Below the pieces are notes generated by a model. It saw only the letters and a program-made list of their open reading frames with translations. It was not told the DNA's origin and made no database searches. From Amoeboaphelidium protococcarum (Eukaryota > Aphelidiomycota > Aphelidea): a stretch of 64,000 bases of DNA. A program made the translations under genes and the position numbers. The stretch covers positions 806,001-870,000 of the forward strand of contig JALECJ010000254.1 of the NCBI GenBank assembly GCA_023515745.1. Reading direction: 5' to 3'. Positions 1 through 12,672 of this stretch are shown piece after piece; position 1 is the first letter of the stretch; each line of letters begins with the position of its first letter.

Positions 1-420
1 CTGAGCACTCTCAATACAATACAAGTATACCCCACAATCAGTCATCCAGCCATAATACTAATCATTAATAGACACATGGAGCACTTGAGAGTCATAAATG
101 GGCCACTCTCTCACCAACTCCAACTTTAGTCGATCCTATTGGTCATTGTCGTTCAAGTATTAAAACATTCCATCATCACCTCTCACTATACTTATCATAG
201 CTGAATCTATAGCATCAGACTAAGTAATATCATATTATCCATGAGAATGAGTTTTCAAAGTTGGTGCAAATACTGAAATCTTTGACTCGGTTCCAACAAT
301 CAATTGATTCAAGCCATGGTGATACTAACAATCTCGAATGCGACCATCATTCAAATACACACTCTTGCCATTAATTCTCAGCACACTTCCATCTATAGAA
401 AGATCTACTAAATTCTTCAT
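1..420 (-). CDS. Unknown protein, N-terminal part (gene runs off the left edge)
   Basis: The frame is open for 140 codons from an ATG at 420 to the window edge when TAA/TAG are read as Gln, with several such codons and no TGA. The protein begins MKNLVDLSIDGSVLRINGK. Short strand-like blocks (SKISVFAP, GWMTDCGVYLYC) would suit a beta-propeller, but I do not recognise the family. It is divergent from PEX1, with a roughly 300-bp shared upstream region. Being real is well supported by the long TGA-free frame; its function is not. Confidence 0.6.
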
Positions 421-721
421 ACTCAATAAATGGTAAAGTAGATTATGAATTGAATTAGAGACAATGTAAGAACTTTAACGGCTCTGTGTTCAGTAAGGAA
501 GGAGGAATGGAGTGAAACCGGAATGGAGTCGGTCGGTCTATCGTCGCAGAACAGCACAAGAGAAGGGGGCGCTCTTTTAAGTCTCGTCTCTCTATCCTTT
601 ATATCTTCTCTCTCTTCTTCTTCTCTTTTTACTCTCCTGCCTTCTTCTTTCGTATTTTTGTAAGTGTCGCAATCTATTGATCACGCGTTTTTTGTAATTC
701 GTTATTTTAATCGAGATTAAT
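421..721. promoter_or_regulatory. Shared upstream region of two divergent genes
   Basis: No gene seen. A pyrimidine-rich stretch at about 575-655 (repeated TCT/CTT) precedes the PEX1 start on the plus strand and probably lies in its 5' UTR or promoter. Confidence 0.4.
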
Positions 722-3700
722 ATGGCTAAGGATTATATTGTTAAGGGTGCGTAATTTAATGACTGCTTTATTAGAGTGCCGTAAAGCCTTGGGGTGATGC
801 TGGCTTTTATTATAAGGTGACTGATGGTAGTGATCCTGAATAGTCATTGTACGTGTCATGGAATGACTAGTTTAACACTATGTAAGATGATGATTCTGGT
901 GCGGCGTTTTAGCTAGACTCTTAGTTTATGTAATTGAATGGACTTAATGATTCTTTAGATAATGATTTATCTCTAAGTAATGGTGAAGGTGTCCGCAGTA
1001 TTGATGATCTACTTAGCTCTTTCATGCGTCATGTTCAACTGAATAAATCGTCGTAAAAGTCGTAGAGTATACGCGTGGAGCCTGCTGATATCAACAAGTA
1101 TTGCAAGTCTGTCACAGTCAGTGTTGAAACTCTAGCTGATTACAAGGTGCTGAGTGAGTTCAGTGATCATTTGGAGGATTCTCTCAGACAGCAGGTGCGC
1201 GTTGTACAGCGTGGAATGGCAATTCCTGTATGGATCAATCAATCCATGTGTGTTAATGTGGAAGTTGTTGATATTTGTCAATCCGATCTTGATGCTGTAT
1301 AAGATGATGATAGTACTTTGTCGCCATTCATTTTGGGTGAAGACTGCGAGATTGAGATTGAATATCCCTAGTTAGAGGATCAAGATTATAAGTCTGGTGA
1401 CTCTGAGTAGCTGATATTGATGAATTTGCGTTTATAGAATGGCTCTGGTGATAAGATCTTAGTGGGCCGCAAGGATCTTGATGGAGCACTTGTACATTTA
1501 TCTGTCCAGGCCAAGTATTCTCTGCGTAAAAACTTTGCAACTTTTGCCGATTACGTCTAATATGATAAAAGCGTTAGTGAAGACTGCATCTATCTACCAG
1601 GTAATGTTTTGGCGCACATGAATGCATAGATTGGTCAGATATTACGCGTGTAAGCTCGTTTTCATCTCTCCAGTGCCTTAAAATTGGTCGGTGTCTCTCT
1701 TGAATCTGAACAGTATAGTATCTAATCTCAGTAGAATATTATCAATCTATTCAGGCAGCACGTCAAAAATATGAAGGTACTCAATGATGGTGTAAAGTTA
1801 AGATTGTCTGATGAGATTGAAGTGACGGCATCTCTCGAGATTATTAACGCTAGTGATCCTGATAGTTTTGATTTAAATACAACTGTACTGGTGGAATCTG
1901 GCGTTATTGACTAAATTCCAATTACGTTGCGTCCTGCTATACTAGATTTGGATGGTACGATGGCTAAGCCCTAAAGGACTCTGTCCAAGTAGGAGTATTG
2001 TGTCACTTCTAACATTTAAACTCTGGCTGATAAAGTAAGAGCCTGGCCTTCTGTGTGTGACAGATTGTCTTCAGCATTTACGGTTTTGATTGAAGGACAA
2101 AGTGGTAGTGGGAAAAGTGCTGCTTTGGATCATATTAGGACTCTATCTCAGGACAACGGGGTCTTTTCTATGAAAGTCCAAGCGGATTCTCTGGTTAGTG
2201 ATAAACTGGATGATGTCAAATAATCCTTTGATGATTTAATCCGAGTATCTCTATGCAATGCTCCATCGATACTGCTTTTGGATGATTTGGATCTATTGAT
2301 TAGTAATGATATTATGGGCACTCAGCTGTCGGAATGCTTGATTAAATGCCTGCAGTATAATCGGGTGATGATCGTTGCCACTGTGTCTAGTAAGAGCAGT
2401 ATGTGCTCCCATTTAACTGAATCAAACTTTTTCAAGCATAATGTTCTCCTTACTGCTCCAAATGACGATGAAAAAGTTCTTATTCTATAAAGTCAACTTA
2501 AAGCTCTGGCTGAACACTTACGTAGCGATATTGACTATCACAGCTTTGTGGATAAGATGCACGGTTTCCTACCGTCCCATATCAAATCAGTGGCTGTTCT
2601 TTGTCGTAATAGATCTACTTAATCAGAATCTGGTTTGACATTGTCCAAGATAAGATAGGCTATAGAGCAGGTACGTTCTCAGTCTGGCTTGTCATTGGAA
2701 AAGAAATCTTCAGTGTCATTTGATCAGGTTGGCGGAATGTTTCAGGTGAAAAAGCAACTGGAAGAAGTAATCGTGTGGCCAGTGAGATATGGTAAAATCT
2801 ACCAGCAAATTCCTATTAAACTCAGTAATGGTATCCTCTTGTATGGTTATACTGGTTGTGGAAAGACTTTGATTGCATCGTCATTAGAGTCTATGCCTGG
2901 ATTGAATTTCATCTCACTGAATGGGCCAGAGATTATGAACAAGTACGTTGGATAGAGTGAGTCGATGCTGAGGGATATATTCAATCAAGCTAGAGCTTGT
3001 GCACCATCTATTCTGTTTATTGATGAGTTTGAATCCATTGCTGGCGTGAGAGGACATGATAATTCTGGAATATCTGATCGTATCGTGAATCAACTGCTCA
3101 CTCTTCTGGATGGTGCTGATGAATTACGCGGTGTGTATGTCGTATGTGCCACTTCACGCCCCGATTTGATTGATCAGGCATTGTTGAGACCTGGGCGATT
3201 AGAAAAATAGATTCTGTGTGATGTGCCGTCATAGGATGAGCTTCTTGATATCTTGTAGAGAATGCTCGAGCTCAATGATGACCAAATATAACTACATCGC
3301 AGTGTTTAGCTGAAAGATTACCTTCATCTGATGTAACGCTGGACTGGAGCTGATTGTAAAGCTTTAATGACTAATTTGTTCTTGATGTATGAAAAGTTTT
3401 AGTCCTCTAACATGAAGAATGGTAAGGATGATCTGGATACTAAGCTTAAAATGACTGGAGTAGGTTCAGAGTCTCGTCTAACGCGTGTAAAGCGCAAGTT
3501 TGGAGGTCTTGCTGGAGGTTTAAACAATCAATTGAATTAGAATGCATCATAATCCCCTGCAGATTCTCCAGCAGACGAAGAATTTGTGGTGACTGCTGAG
3601 ATACTGTTAGATGCAATTGCTGATGTCTAGCCATCCCTGAACGAGGACGAGTATGGGCGGCTCTCTGAAATTTACACACAGTTCAAAAGCGGCAAGAATC

Positions 3701-3744
3701 GGGATACCATGAACACGGATTAAAAGTTGACATTTGCTTAATGA
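722..3744 (+). CDS. PEX1: PEX1, peroxisome biogenesis AAA+ ATPase (probable 1-nt frameshift near the start)
   Basis: PEX1 pairs with PEX6 in the motor that pulls the PEX5 receptor out of the peroxisome membrane. From 796 one frame runs to TGA at 3742-3744 (about 1000 aa) with many TAR codons. The degenerate D1 domain has Walker A GQSGSGKS (about residue 456) and LLLDDLDLL. The D2 domain has GYTGCGKT (about 708), [10 protein letters not shown] and the SRH with [16 protein letters not shown], a PEX1 hallmark. YVGQSE has Q as TAG at 2953-2955. The N-terminus (ATG at 722, [20 protein letters not shown]) resembles PEX1 but lies in another frame; the frames meet at the G-run 791-794, so one base is probably missing or miscalled. 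An intron there would be only about 26-35 bp. Confidence 0.93.
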
Positions 3745-3859
3745 TCAATGAAATTCTATATAGTTTAAAGAACGATTTTTGATTGTCTGATATTTTTCTT
3801 GAATGAATTTGAGTATCCATAATAACGTAATTGATTAAGGGAGTATAGTATATAATTCA

Positions 3860-4185
3860 ATCACCTATCGACTTTATCGAAACGGAGACGCTATTATTAT
3901 CTCATATGTAAATGATATAATTGTATTCATCATCAATTTTACCATTGCCCAATAAGTTTTGGTAACATTTGATAGGAGATTAAGTGAGCATAATGCGACT
4001 ACGGTATGAAAGGTTACCATAACAACACGCGCGTGCTCGACTGGAACGCCCCATTTCAATAAATAGAACAACCGTTTATAATTAAACTCGCTGATGGCTT
4101 GGTTGGCGCTCTTTAACTTGTTATCTCTCTTATCTTTACCATTTCTGATTATTTTCGCTTTGGCTGATATGCTTTGAAGTTTCAA
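3860..4185 (+). pseudogene. Possible Ty1/copia-like reverse transcriptase relic
   Basis: A plus-strand frame between PEX1 and the RecQ-like pseudogene reads YRLYRNGDAIIISYVNDIIV, which resembles the copia-type RT block around YVDD (here YVND). It ends at TGA after about 60 codons and I see no flanking LTR. The minus strand is also open here, so chance is not excluded. Confidence 0.22.
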
Positions 4186-4189
4186 TCTC

Positions 4190-6144
4190 TTGGTCTGTCG
4201 TTGTTTCTATGGTAAAATTCTTGTAGCTGTTGGTCGCTTTGTAAGAGTTGCATGGTGGTATCAAGTATACAGCGAAATATACTGTATGCTCAAGGTGCAG
4301 TCATTACTCCACATTTACTCTTTTAACCTTTTGGCCTTACACATTCATGTTAAAAATGTCTATTGCTGGAGATTTGCGTTCGGTTTTACATCTACTAATT
4401 TTGGAGAAGCTGCACTGGCATGAGTCTGCTATTCTGTGTCTGCTTGTTGGGCGCTCAGGAAGGCACCACCACTATCACCTCTTGTTATCATATCAGCTGC
4501 TGGATTACGAACTTGTTGAGCCGAATGAGAGTTTTGCGCGGTCCAAGTAGCTTTGCATTTGCATCTCCCCCCGAGTCGGAGGTCTACATATTTTGTTGGT
4601 CTGTTTAAAGCTGTAGTAATGGACGAAGTCCACGCCTCTGTCTAGTGGTCTAGCTTCCGTGGCTGCATGCTGAATATGGGACTGTTCCGTGTCTGCAACG
4701 TTCCGCTTTTAACCATGTCTGCTACTGTTCCCCTGCATATGGTTCCTCAGTTAAATGCTCTGTTCAAGGTCCAGTTTAACGTGGTGAGGGTGTAGAACAC
4801 ACGCCCAAACCACAGATACAGAGTCTTCCGCACCGAGAGAGGCCAAATGAAACCTCTGGTGCTATAGCAGGTGGTAGATGCGCTGAGTGATAATTAAAAG
4901 TCTCTGGTGTCCTGTCCAACTGTGAAGTAGGTCGAGTCCATGGTGAGAGAAATTGTGATGGCTGCCTACCTACAAGATGTTCAGGGTGCTGGCCGTGTCC
5001 AGCGTTACTTCTCAGCTCTGGGGAGTGACATGAAGAAGGAGATTGTGCGTAAGTTCAAGGCTGGAGAGTATTTGGTGGTCGTCTCTACTAGTGCTTTTGG
5101 CGTTGGCGTAGATATTCCTGACATTCGCAATGTCATCCACGCTGGTCCTAGTTACACCTTCCTGGACTATATCCAGGAGGCGGGACGTGGTGGGCGCGAT
5201 GGTGATCCTACTCTTTGCATGCTGTATGATAATGGCCTCAGATCGCATTAGAGGGAGCCTGCCAAACTGGAATGTCTCGTCCAGTACTGCGAGAATAACA
5301 CCTTCTGCCGCAGGTAGCTTATCAGCCTGGAGTGCGATGATGAGACGGTTGAAACCTGTTTGGAGCAGAGAGTAGAACCGTGTGATGTCTGCCTGGCTGG
5401 TCCTCCGTAGCAGTTGGAAGAGTTGGCGTTGTTCCTGGTATTGTGAAGCTGGATCCTGATGCCTACCTTGCTGCTGTCTAGTCAAGGTAGGAGATCGTCA
5501 GGATCTCTGGGAGCTGGAAGATGGCAGCTTTTCTGATGCAGGGTAAGTGTCTTATCTGCCTGCATCAACATGAAGAGAATGACACGCACATGGATTATGC
5601 GTGTCCATATCTGGCTGGGAAATGCCTCTTCTGTCTTGGCCAACACTTTGTGGCTGAATGTCCGAACAAGCCTGAAATCCGCAGAAGAGATGGCTACCTC
5701 TGCTCCAAGTGCTACGTTCCGCTGCGAGTTGGTAGCACGGCCACTCATGACAGAGATGGAATAGAATGTGGATGCTAATTCTTTGGTAGTCGAATCCAGT
5801 AGTTGATGCTCCACATGCAAGTGGTTCCTGTTGAGCGCGTGGATGAAATCTTCAAAGTTGTAGACAGTTTGCCGTTCTTCTACCGTTGGTATGTCGTGGA
5901 ATTAATTGGTGATATTGACGAAGGGGATAGAATGTTTGATATACTCCCGTCAATTTAAGTCGACCTTACTGTGGTCCCTGAGAATTTTGTAGCTAACAGG
6001 CTTCTTCTCTATATTCCAATGATTTGTCGTCTTAAATATATTGTTGATCTGTAGGTTGCTCTTTACTACTTTTGCATCGATGGTTTTCCTTGTTATATAT
6101 CGATACGGTGCTTTCAACTTTGCTTATCACAAATTACAGTATGA
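4190..6144 (+). pseudogene. RecQ-like DNA helicase with C-terminal zinc knuckles, decayed
   Basis: Frame 4529-5446 carries motif II as VVMDEVHAS (DEVH), motif III LTMSAT, then STSAFGVGVDIPDIRNVIH and QEAGRGGRDG (motifs V and VI), followed by a RecQ-type zinc-binding cysteine set ending CDVC. TGAs at 4517 and 4526 interrupt the frame upstream, and I find no intact Walker A. A second frame, 5344-6144, overlaps the end of the first and carries two CxxC...H...C zinc knuckles (KCLICLHQH, KCLFCLGQHF) and a further 100 residues, so a frameshift lies between 5380 and 5444. This helicase/knuckle layout resembles helicases expanded in some fungal and chytrid genomes, often subtelomeric or mobile. At least three lesions make a functional product unlikely, unless introns explain them. 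Confidence 0.65.
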
Positions 6145-6232
6145 AGATCTCTAGATTGAACGCTATTATCAACTTACAGAGTCAATGTAAAAGGAAGATT
6201 ATCTCGTTGAAAGAATATTTATTAAAGTAAGA

Positions 6233-7819
6233 TCACTAAAGTGGCGAATTGCGCGCTAGTTCAAGTGCAACATGAGCCTTCTAAGCCTTTTGCAGTAATT
6301 CATACTCGGCTCTCTTCTCCAGCATGAGCACAAAATCCTGAGCAACCTCAAATGACCATCCTTCCAACTAATACAAGCACTTTAACGCATCGACAGTCTT
6401 TCCCTAATGAAGATATCTATTAGTCATAGCCAATAACGAAGAAGTGTCCCTATGCTACTGCTTAATCAATTCCTCCGTCGGATAGAAATCTTTGCTGAAT
6501 GTCAAGTAAGACAGCAAATACGAGACGAATAGAGATAACAATCCACCATCGCTCTTGGCAAACTGATACTTTTCAACTTCCTTCTTGACATGTGCAAACT
6601 CACCTTGAAGCGCTGTCAACTCTGGGATTTACTTTTCTTTCAACTTGGCATCTTTTACCAGCTACTAAATAAACTAGTCTTTCTATTCAGTCTTACCATC
6701 ACTCAGGTACACTATGGACATATCATCCCCTGCATGAGATGCTTTAATCATCTGCAGCAAATTCTTTACAGAGCCAAAATCTTCACTATTCGCAGAGGCC
6801 ACCTTCTCCAGTTGACTCAGCTTCGTCTGCAACTCTTCCAACTTGGCCAGACGACCATCCCTCTCCACTTCAACCATCTGCCGTACTTTTCTATCAAACT
6901 ACTTCTTAACCACCGATAAACGCGTTTTCATCTACTCCTGGTACTCCTTCTCCAACTCCACCCGCAAATCTTACAATCTCAGTCGAATAATTTCCTAGTA
7001 GAATTCATCAGCCGCAAGTCTCTAACTCTCAATCACATTCTTCATCCTCACCAGATCTTCATTCAACTACTCCACTTGCTTCTCTAATTAACTGACAGCT
7101 GCCTAATCCTTCAACTTTTCCACACCTTTCTTGGCCTACTCCAGTTGTTGCAGTGACAAATCCTTCATCTTTTACAAATGACTCTACAGATACTCGACAA
7201 CATGACGATCCTTCACTTCTGCCGATATCACACTCAACACTTTCATAAAGTCATCAACAGACTTGATATCTACAGACTGTAATTACTTGGCTTATTTGTC
7301 CACAGGTGTCGATTTATCCACCATTTTCATATTCACAGATTGTGATTACTAAGCTTTAGTATCAATTCTAGACTTTGAAGAGGCTTGGTTGATGTTGACA
7401 ACGTCACTAGCAGATCCAGTCAACTTGCCAACTTACGCCTGCACCTGATCCACCAAGCCTTTAATCTAATCTGATGAATTCCATTCATTCAACTTGACGC
7501 GAAAATTCTCCCACTGTGCCATGAAGCTATTTTCATCATCAGACTTTGGAATTACACGTCCCACCTAAGAGGAATGAGACTCAGTAGACCAATAACTATC
7601 CATGTCAATATTAGATGCACTTTCTAAGCCTGCTGCATGTAGAAACAAATCCTTCGACTGGGCATAGTATTTGTGAGACACCTGCAGGTACGGAACCAAC
7701 TATGGACTGATGTACGAGCGAGTCTAAGGGAACTCTGCAGTAACTACTACAACACCAGTGGCACCCATAGTAGTAAAACCAACTGTATACTTGACCAATC
7801 TCCTTAAAAACGGAGGCAT
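6233..7819 (-). CDS. MIC60: MIC60/mitofilin, MICOS core subunit
   Basis: 528 aa, one frame with many TAR codons, from ATG at 7819 to TGA at 6233-6235. MIC60 shapes crista junctions in the mitochondrial inner membrane. Residues about 10-29 (YTVGFTTMGATGVVVVT) are the membrane anchor. A long coiled coil follows with the family signature ERDGRLAKLEEL. The C-terminal mitofilin domain includes DALKCLYQLEGW and SFEVAQDFVLMLE. The frame is open upstream to another ATG at 7954, giving a 45-residue hydrophobic, Arg-containing leader; a longer presequence form is possible, but I take 7819 because of its basic start MPPFLRRLVK. Divergent from USE1. Confidence 0.88.
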
Positions 7820-8086
7820 TCTAATCAGAACTAGAAATGAACTCCTCTCCGCCACTAACAGTGTGATGCACAGTAAAGAGAAAGAATAGAAATGACAAGT
7901 CGCGGGTGAAAGAGAAAGGAAGAGAAAGAGAGAAGTAACGAATGAACGTCTCAAACGCGTCGATGATTGCTGAAGCTTATAAGCGCGCGCACTTTGGCTT
8001 GTCCAACGCGCTGGAATGAGAAAGAATGATAAATCCCTTCCACCTGAGAGGTTCCATCTGAAGTAGAGAATAGACTTTAATATAAT

Positions 8087-9178
8087 ATGGCTGATAAAGA
8101 TTTAGATAATAAAATAGTTTTGTAGAGTGCAGTTGATTTGGTGCGATTACTGAATAAATGTGAATGGATGGTATCTCAGATGGTGTAAAAGGCAAGTGGT
8201 GGTAAGAGCAGTAAAGATGGCAGAATAGAGTTGCAGTTGACAGTCCCCAGTACGGGAGATGAATGCTCAATCACTGTGTAAAAGTTGAAAGCATATCTTT
8301 TATAATGCTAGAAATACTGCGAGTATTTATAACAACAGAGTATAGCTGATAAGTATCAACATTAGGTGAATCAGGACAGACTAGCGTAATATAAGCGGAA
8401 TTGTAAACGACTGTTGGACATTGTTCTCGATCTAGAGATTGCAGAGAGATAGTAATAATAGTAGCAATAGTAAAATGCATAATTGGGATAAGACTAATAA
8501 TCAACTAGTTTATAGATATTTTAGTTTTGTCAAGTTGAAGCTCCTCTATTCGCAGATAGAATTAATGCTACCAATAGCTAAGATAAAGAGCAAGCGCCAG
8601 GTGATAATCATTATGATGGTGTTATTAGTGGAAGTGTATAGAAGCAATCCAACTCTAAACCTCAATTTGTAAAGAGTCCCAGCTTTTCAATGAAGCGATT
8701 GAATGTTGGCCATTTACGCGAACGTGATGAACTTCTTCATTCAGGCGGTGGTAGTTAGAACGGCGGTCGTAATCTCATCAGAATGTCCGAAGGTGAATAT
8801 AATCGCAAGATTGCCGAAGAGTTGACCGAGTAATTGCTTGCAGGATCTAGCATTATGAAGAGGAATGCTTACAGATAGTAAGAGATGATTAATGCAGATA
8901 TTGCCCTGGTGGATTCCAGCATCCTCATGTCGATGGACACCTAGTAGAACCGATTAAAGAGGGCGAGAACGCGCATCGAAGCATTGAGGTAATCTATGAG
9001 AAATTGCTGTTCCCTCAGTTCAATGTGGGGCCAGCTGTTTGTCATTCTCCTATCAGTAATTATATTCATATGGACTTGGATGTTTATCCGATTTGGACCT
9101 GACTTTAGATATTCCATAGCGCGTTAAAATCCTGCAGTGGGTACCACTAATGCTTCATCTATAGTGAAAGAATTGTGA
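8087..9178 (+). CDS. USE1: USE1-like SNARE (ER-Golgi retrograde transport)
   Basis: 363 aa, single exon ending at TGA 9176-9178. USE1 is the ER Q-SNARE for Golgi-derived COPI vesicles. The C-terminal half has a SNARE-like helix (EELTEQLLAGSSIMKRNAY, then DSSILMSMDTQQNRLKRART) followed by one tail-anchor segment LFVILLSVIIFIWTWMFIR, as in the USE1/p31 family. Residues about 122-129 are eight consecutive Gln codons (8450-8473), seven TAG/TAA and one CAA, which is strong internal evidence for the code. The N-terminal half is low-complexity and unrecognised. SNARE and tail anchor are clear; USE1 rather than another ER SNARE is my inference. Confidence 0.72.
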
Positions 9179-9584
9179 ATACCTCTTGTAAAAGTTGACA
9201 TCAAATTCTAGCGTGATTATTTCTTTATTTTTTAGGTCTTCCTCTCTCCTTTAAGGTTTGTGACGATTTCACGGAGAATATACAGTTAACGAGTGAGGGG
9301 AGTGATGCAACAATACCGCATAGCCAACCTGTACGAGCCCCTGCCAAGCGAAAAACGAATTGACGCCCGCGTTCGGAAATTAGATTTTCTGATCAGCTGC
9401 AACGAACAACGAACGCCAAGAAGAGATCAGCGAGAAACGAAGGCAACCAAAGTTTGATCAGTAATAATTCTGTTCCCTCATCTACTGTACCTTTTATTTT
9501 ATTTAAAAATAGCTGTCGATTAACTCATTGCTTCTTTTATCCTTTCAATATATCTTTTAAGATTATTATTTTTGGATTGAAGAG
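9179..9584 (+). other. Gene-free upstream region of chitin synthase with one small ORF
   Basis: I see no conserved gene. An ATG-TGA ORF at 9305-9457 (50 aa, MQQYRIANLYEPLPSEKRID) lies in a more GC-rich patch and could be an upstream ORF in the chitin synthase leader, or chance. Confidence 0.25.
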
Positions 9585-12544
9585 ATGAATAATAGACGTT
9601 AGTACCTCAACTAGTAAGAATTTCCCTTCTACATATTGACTTATCCGAGTGACTTTTTTATAATCACATTGTCTGTAGAAGTAATGATCTTGTGGGTGCA
9701 TCCAATGGATCTCCTCCACCGCCTAGGCGCTAATACTAGTAATAGCAATAACTCAATGGCAGTGGCAATAGTAGTCAAGAGTCGATTCCGATGAGTTAGC
9801 GTTAGTATAGTGACGAGAGATTATACAGGAGTAATTATTCAAGTAGTGATTAGCTGCCAGCGCCGCCGCCTGCGATTATGGCTTATTAACAGCCAGGTAG
9901 GGACCGTTCTAACAGTAATCGATCCCGCCCGTCTGATCTGGGTGATCATGGTCGTCGTAGTCCAGGTGTTGCCGGGCCTCGTAGATAAGATCACACTGCA
10001 ATGTAGGTGGATGAATATGGTTTCCAATAATAGTAATAAGTGCCGTAGAATGTTAGTAGGAAGCCACTTACTTACTAGCATATGAATAGCGACTATGGCA
10101 ACAACGGGTACATGTCTGATTAGAGTAGTGATGTTAGATCTCGAGATTAATCCACCAACTCTGTGATTGTTCGTAAGAAGACTGTGCGGAAGATTGAGCT
10201 GTTCAGAGGAAATCTGGTGCTGAATTGTCCGATTCCAGATGCTTTACTCAATTTTATTAATGTAAAGTAGGAAGAGGAGTTTAACGTGATGCGTTACTCT
10301 GCGGTGACTTGTAACATACCAGACTCATTTATGGCGCAAAATTACACTCTTCGTCCGCATCTGTATGGTCGTGAGACTGTAATGTTTGTATGTATGACAC
10401 TGTATAATGAAGGGCCAGAGTTGGTCAGTAGATCAATCAGTTCACTGATTAAGAATATCTAGTATCTGTGCGCTCGTGATAGAAGCCGCACGTGGGGACC
10501 AGAAGGATGGAAGAAAGTGGTGCTGTGTATTGTAGCTGATGGACGTAATAAGATACACAAGGAGACTTTGAAACTGCTTGGTTTGATGGGCCTCTATTAG
10601 GAGGGAATCATGAAGGATCACGTTATGGTACCTCAGAATCATCCGTCTATGCAGGACAAGTACAAGACTTCTTCTAGCCATCACTCTTCGCATGAGAATA
10701 CTGGCAAAGTCTCGGCTCACGTATTCGAGTATACTTGCCAGGTGACTGTCGATGAACTGGGTCGTGTGAAGAAGAGTGGCGTGCCTGTGTAGATGATGTT
10801 CGTTTTGAAGGAGGAGAATAAGAAGAAGTTGAATAGTCATCGTTGGTTTTTTAATGCATTCTGCCCCATATTTAATCCAGAGGTCTGTGTCCTGATTGAT
10901 GCTGGAACTAAGCCATCAACTAGTTCATTGTATCATTTGTGGAAATCATTTGAGACTGATCCTAATCTGGGTGGTGCTTGTGGCGAAATTAAGGCGGAAT
11001 TGGGTAAGGGATGTGTGAAAGTATTTAATCCTCTGGTGGGTGCGCAAAACTTTGAGTATAAGATGAGCAACATTTTGGATAAGCCGTTGGAATCTGTGTT
11101 TGGTTACATCTCGGTGCTGCCTGGAGCGTTTAGTGCCTATCGTTACTCGGCTCTACTGAATGATATGCCTGGTCATGGGCCACTCGCATCCTACTTTGAA
11201 GGTGAAAAGCTGCATGATGGTTCGGCAAACATATTCAAGGCTAACATGTACTTGGCCGAGGATCGTGTTTTATGCTTTGAGCTGGTGGCCAAGGCCAGGT
11301 GCGCTTGGAAGCTCAAGTATGTCAAGAGTGCTTCTGCCACCACTGATGTGCCTGAGGGTATTCCGGAGTTTATATCGCAACGTCGTAGATGGTTGAATGG
11401 ATCGCTGTTTGCAATGTTCTACTCTATTGGTCATTGGTTCAAGATTTGGAATACGGGGCACTCTTTCGCGTAGAAATGGCTCTTTTAGTTGCAGATGCTT
11501 TATAATATCATTAATGTGATCTTCACCTGGTTTGGTATATCTTTATTCTACCTCACATTCTTCTACTTGTCCTAGAATGTGATTAATGGTAATGATCCTT
11601 TCGTTATTAATGGTTAGAGGTTTGGTGACTATGTATTTCAAATTGTGCGGTAGATTTATATTGCCACCATCATTATGATTGTTATTGCATCCCTTGGTAA
11701 TCGGCCGCAGGGTAGTCGTGGTATATATGCATTCACTATCGTTCTATTTGCATTTATTATGGCGCTGATGATCTTTCTTCTCGGGTGGACCATTGGTAAG
11801 GCCATTGATTAGACTTTCTAGCAGATTACTGCGCAGAATCCTAATTTGAATGGCGCGCAGGCATTTAGTCAAGCCCTGGTCACTTCGGCAACGTTTAGAG
11901 ACATATTTATCACTGTGGTCGCGAGCTATGGTTTGTATCTGGTGATATCGCTGTTGCATGGTGATCCGTGGCACATGTTTACATCATTCATATAGTACAC
12001 GTTCCTGTCGCCGACTTTCATTAATGTTCTGCCTATCTACGCGTTCTGTAACATTTCAGACGTGTCTTGGGGAACTAAGGGTGATAATAAGCCTGCCAAA
12101 TTGGGTAGCGCCAACATGTCCAAGACTGGCGATGATGGCAAAGGTGGCCAGTCGGTGGATGTTGAGTTGCCGTTTGAAAACATTGCTGATAAGGGAGCCC
12201 TCAATTCTGTCTATGACCAGTGGCTACGGCATTTTGAGTAGAAGGCCAGGATGGGCGATGTGCCTGAAGAAGAACCCAAGCGTGATGTTGCAACAAAGCT
12301 TGAGGATTGGTATAAGACGTTCAGGACCAGAATTGTGCTGGCTTGGCTCTTTTCTAATGCGCTGTTGATTGCCGTGCTGACCAATGAACAGCTATAAGTT
12401 AAACTTGGTGGCACCAATGCTGATTCTAATCCATTCCTGGCTGTCATGTTCTGGTCCTTTTTAGGCCTGACAGCTATACGTTTTATTGGAAGTTGCATCT
12501 ATCTGATAAAGTATGCTCAGGAACGTGCTTGCAGATGCTGCTGA
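9585..12544 (+). CDS. Chitin synthase, fungal class I-III type (2 exons)
   Basis: Exons 9585-9613 and 9679-12544 (intron 9614-9678, 65 bp, GTAAGA...TAG) give 964 aa ending at TGA. A membrane GT2 processive enzyme making chitin from UDP-GlcNAc. The N-terminal 160 residues are Gln/Pro/Ser-rich with two TAR-coded polyQ runs (near 9731 and 10024). The catalytic part has [52 protein letters not shown], the [15 protein letters not shown] block (ED) and [11 protein letters not shown] (QRRRW), all typical of class I-III enzymes. Several C-terminal membrane spans and [17 protein letters not shown] follow. The start is set by splice phase; there is no ATG in the exon-2 frame. Class is by eye. Confidence 0.95.
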
Positions 12545-12672
12545 ATGGTTTTATCACCTAATAATCTGCGAAAATTTATAATAAAACTGATATTTTCTTT
12601 TAAACTTAATTATTATATCTCACTCTTTTCATTAATATTCAAACCGCTAGTAATCCATAGACTTTACTGTTA

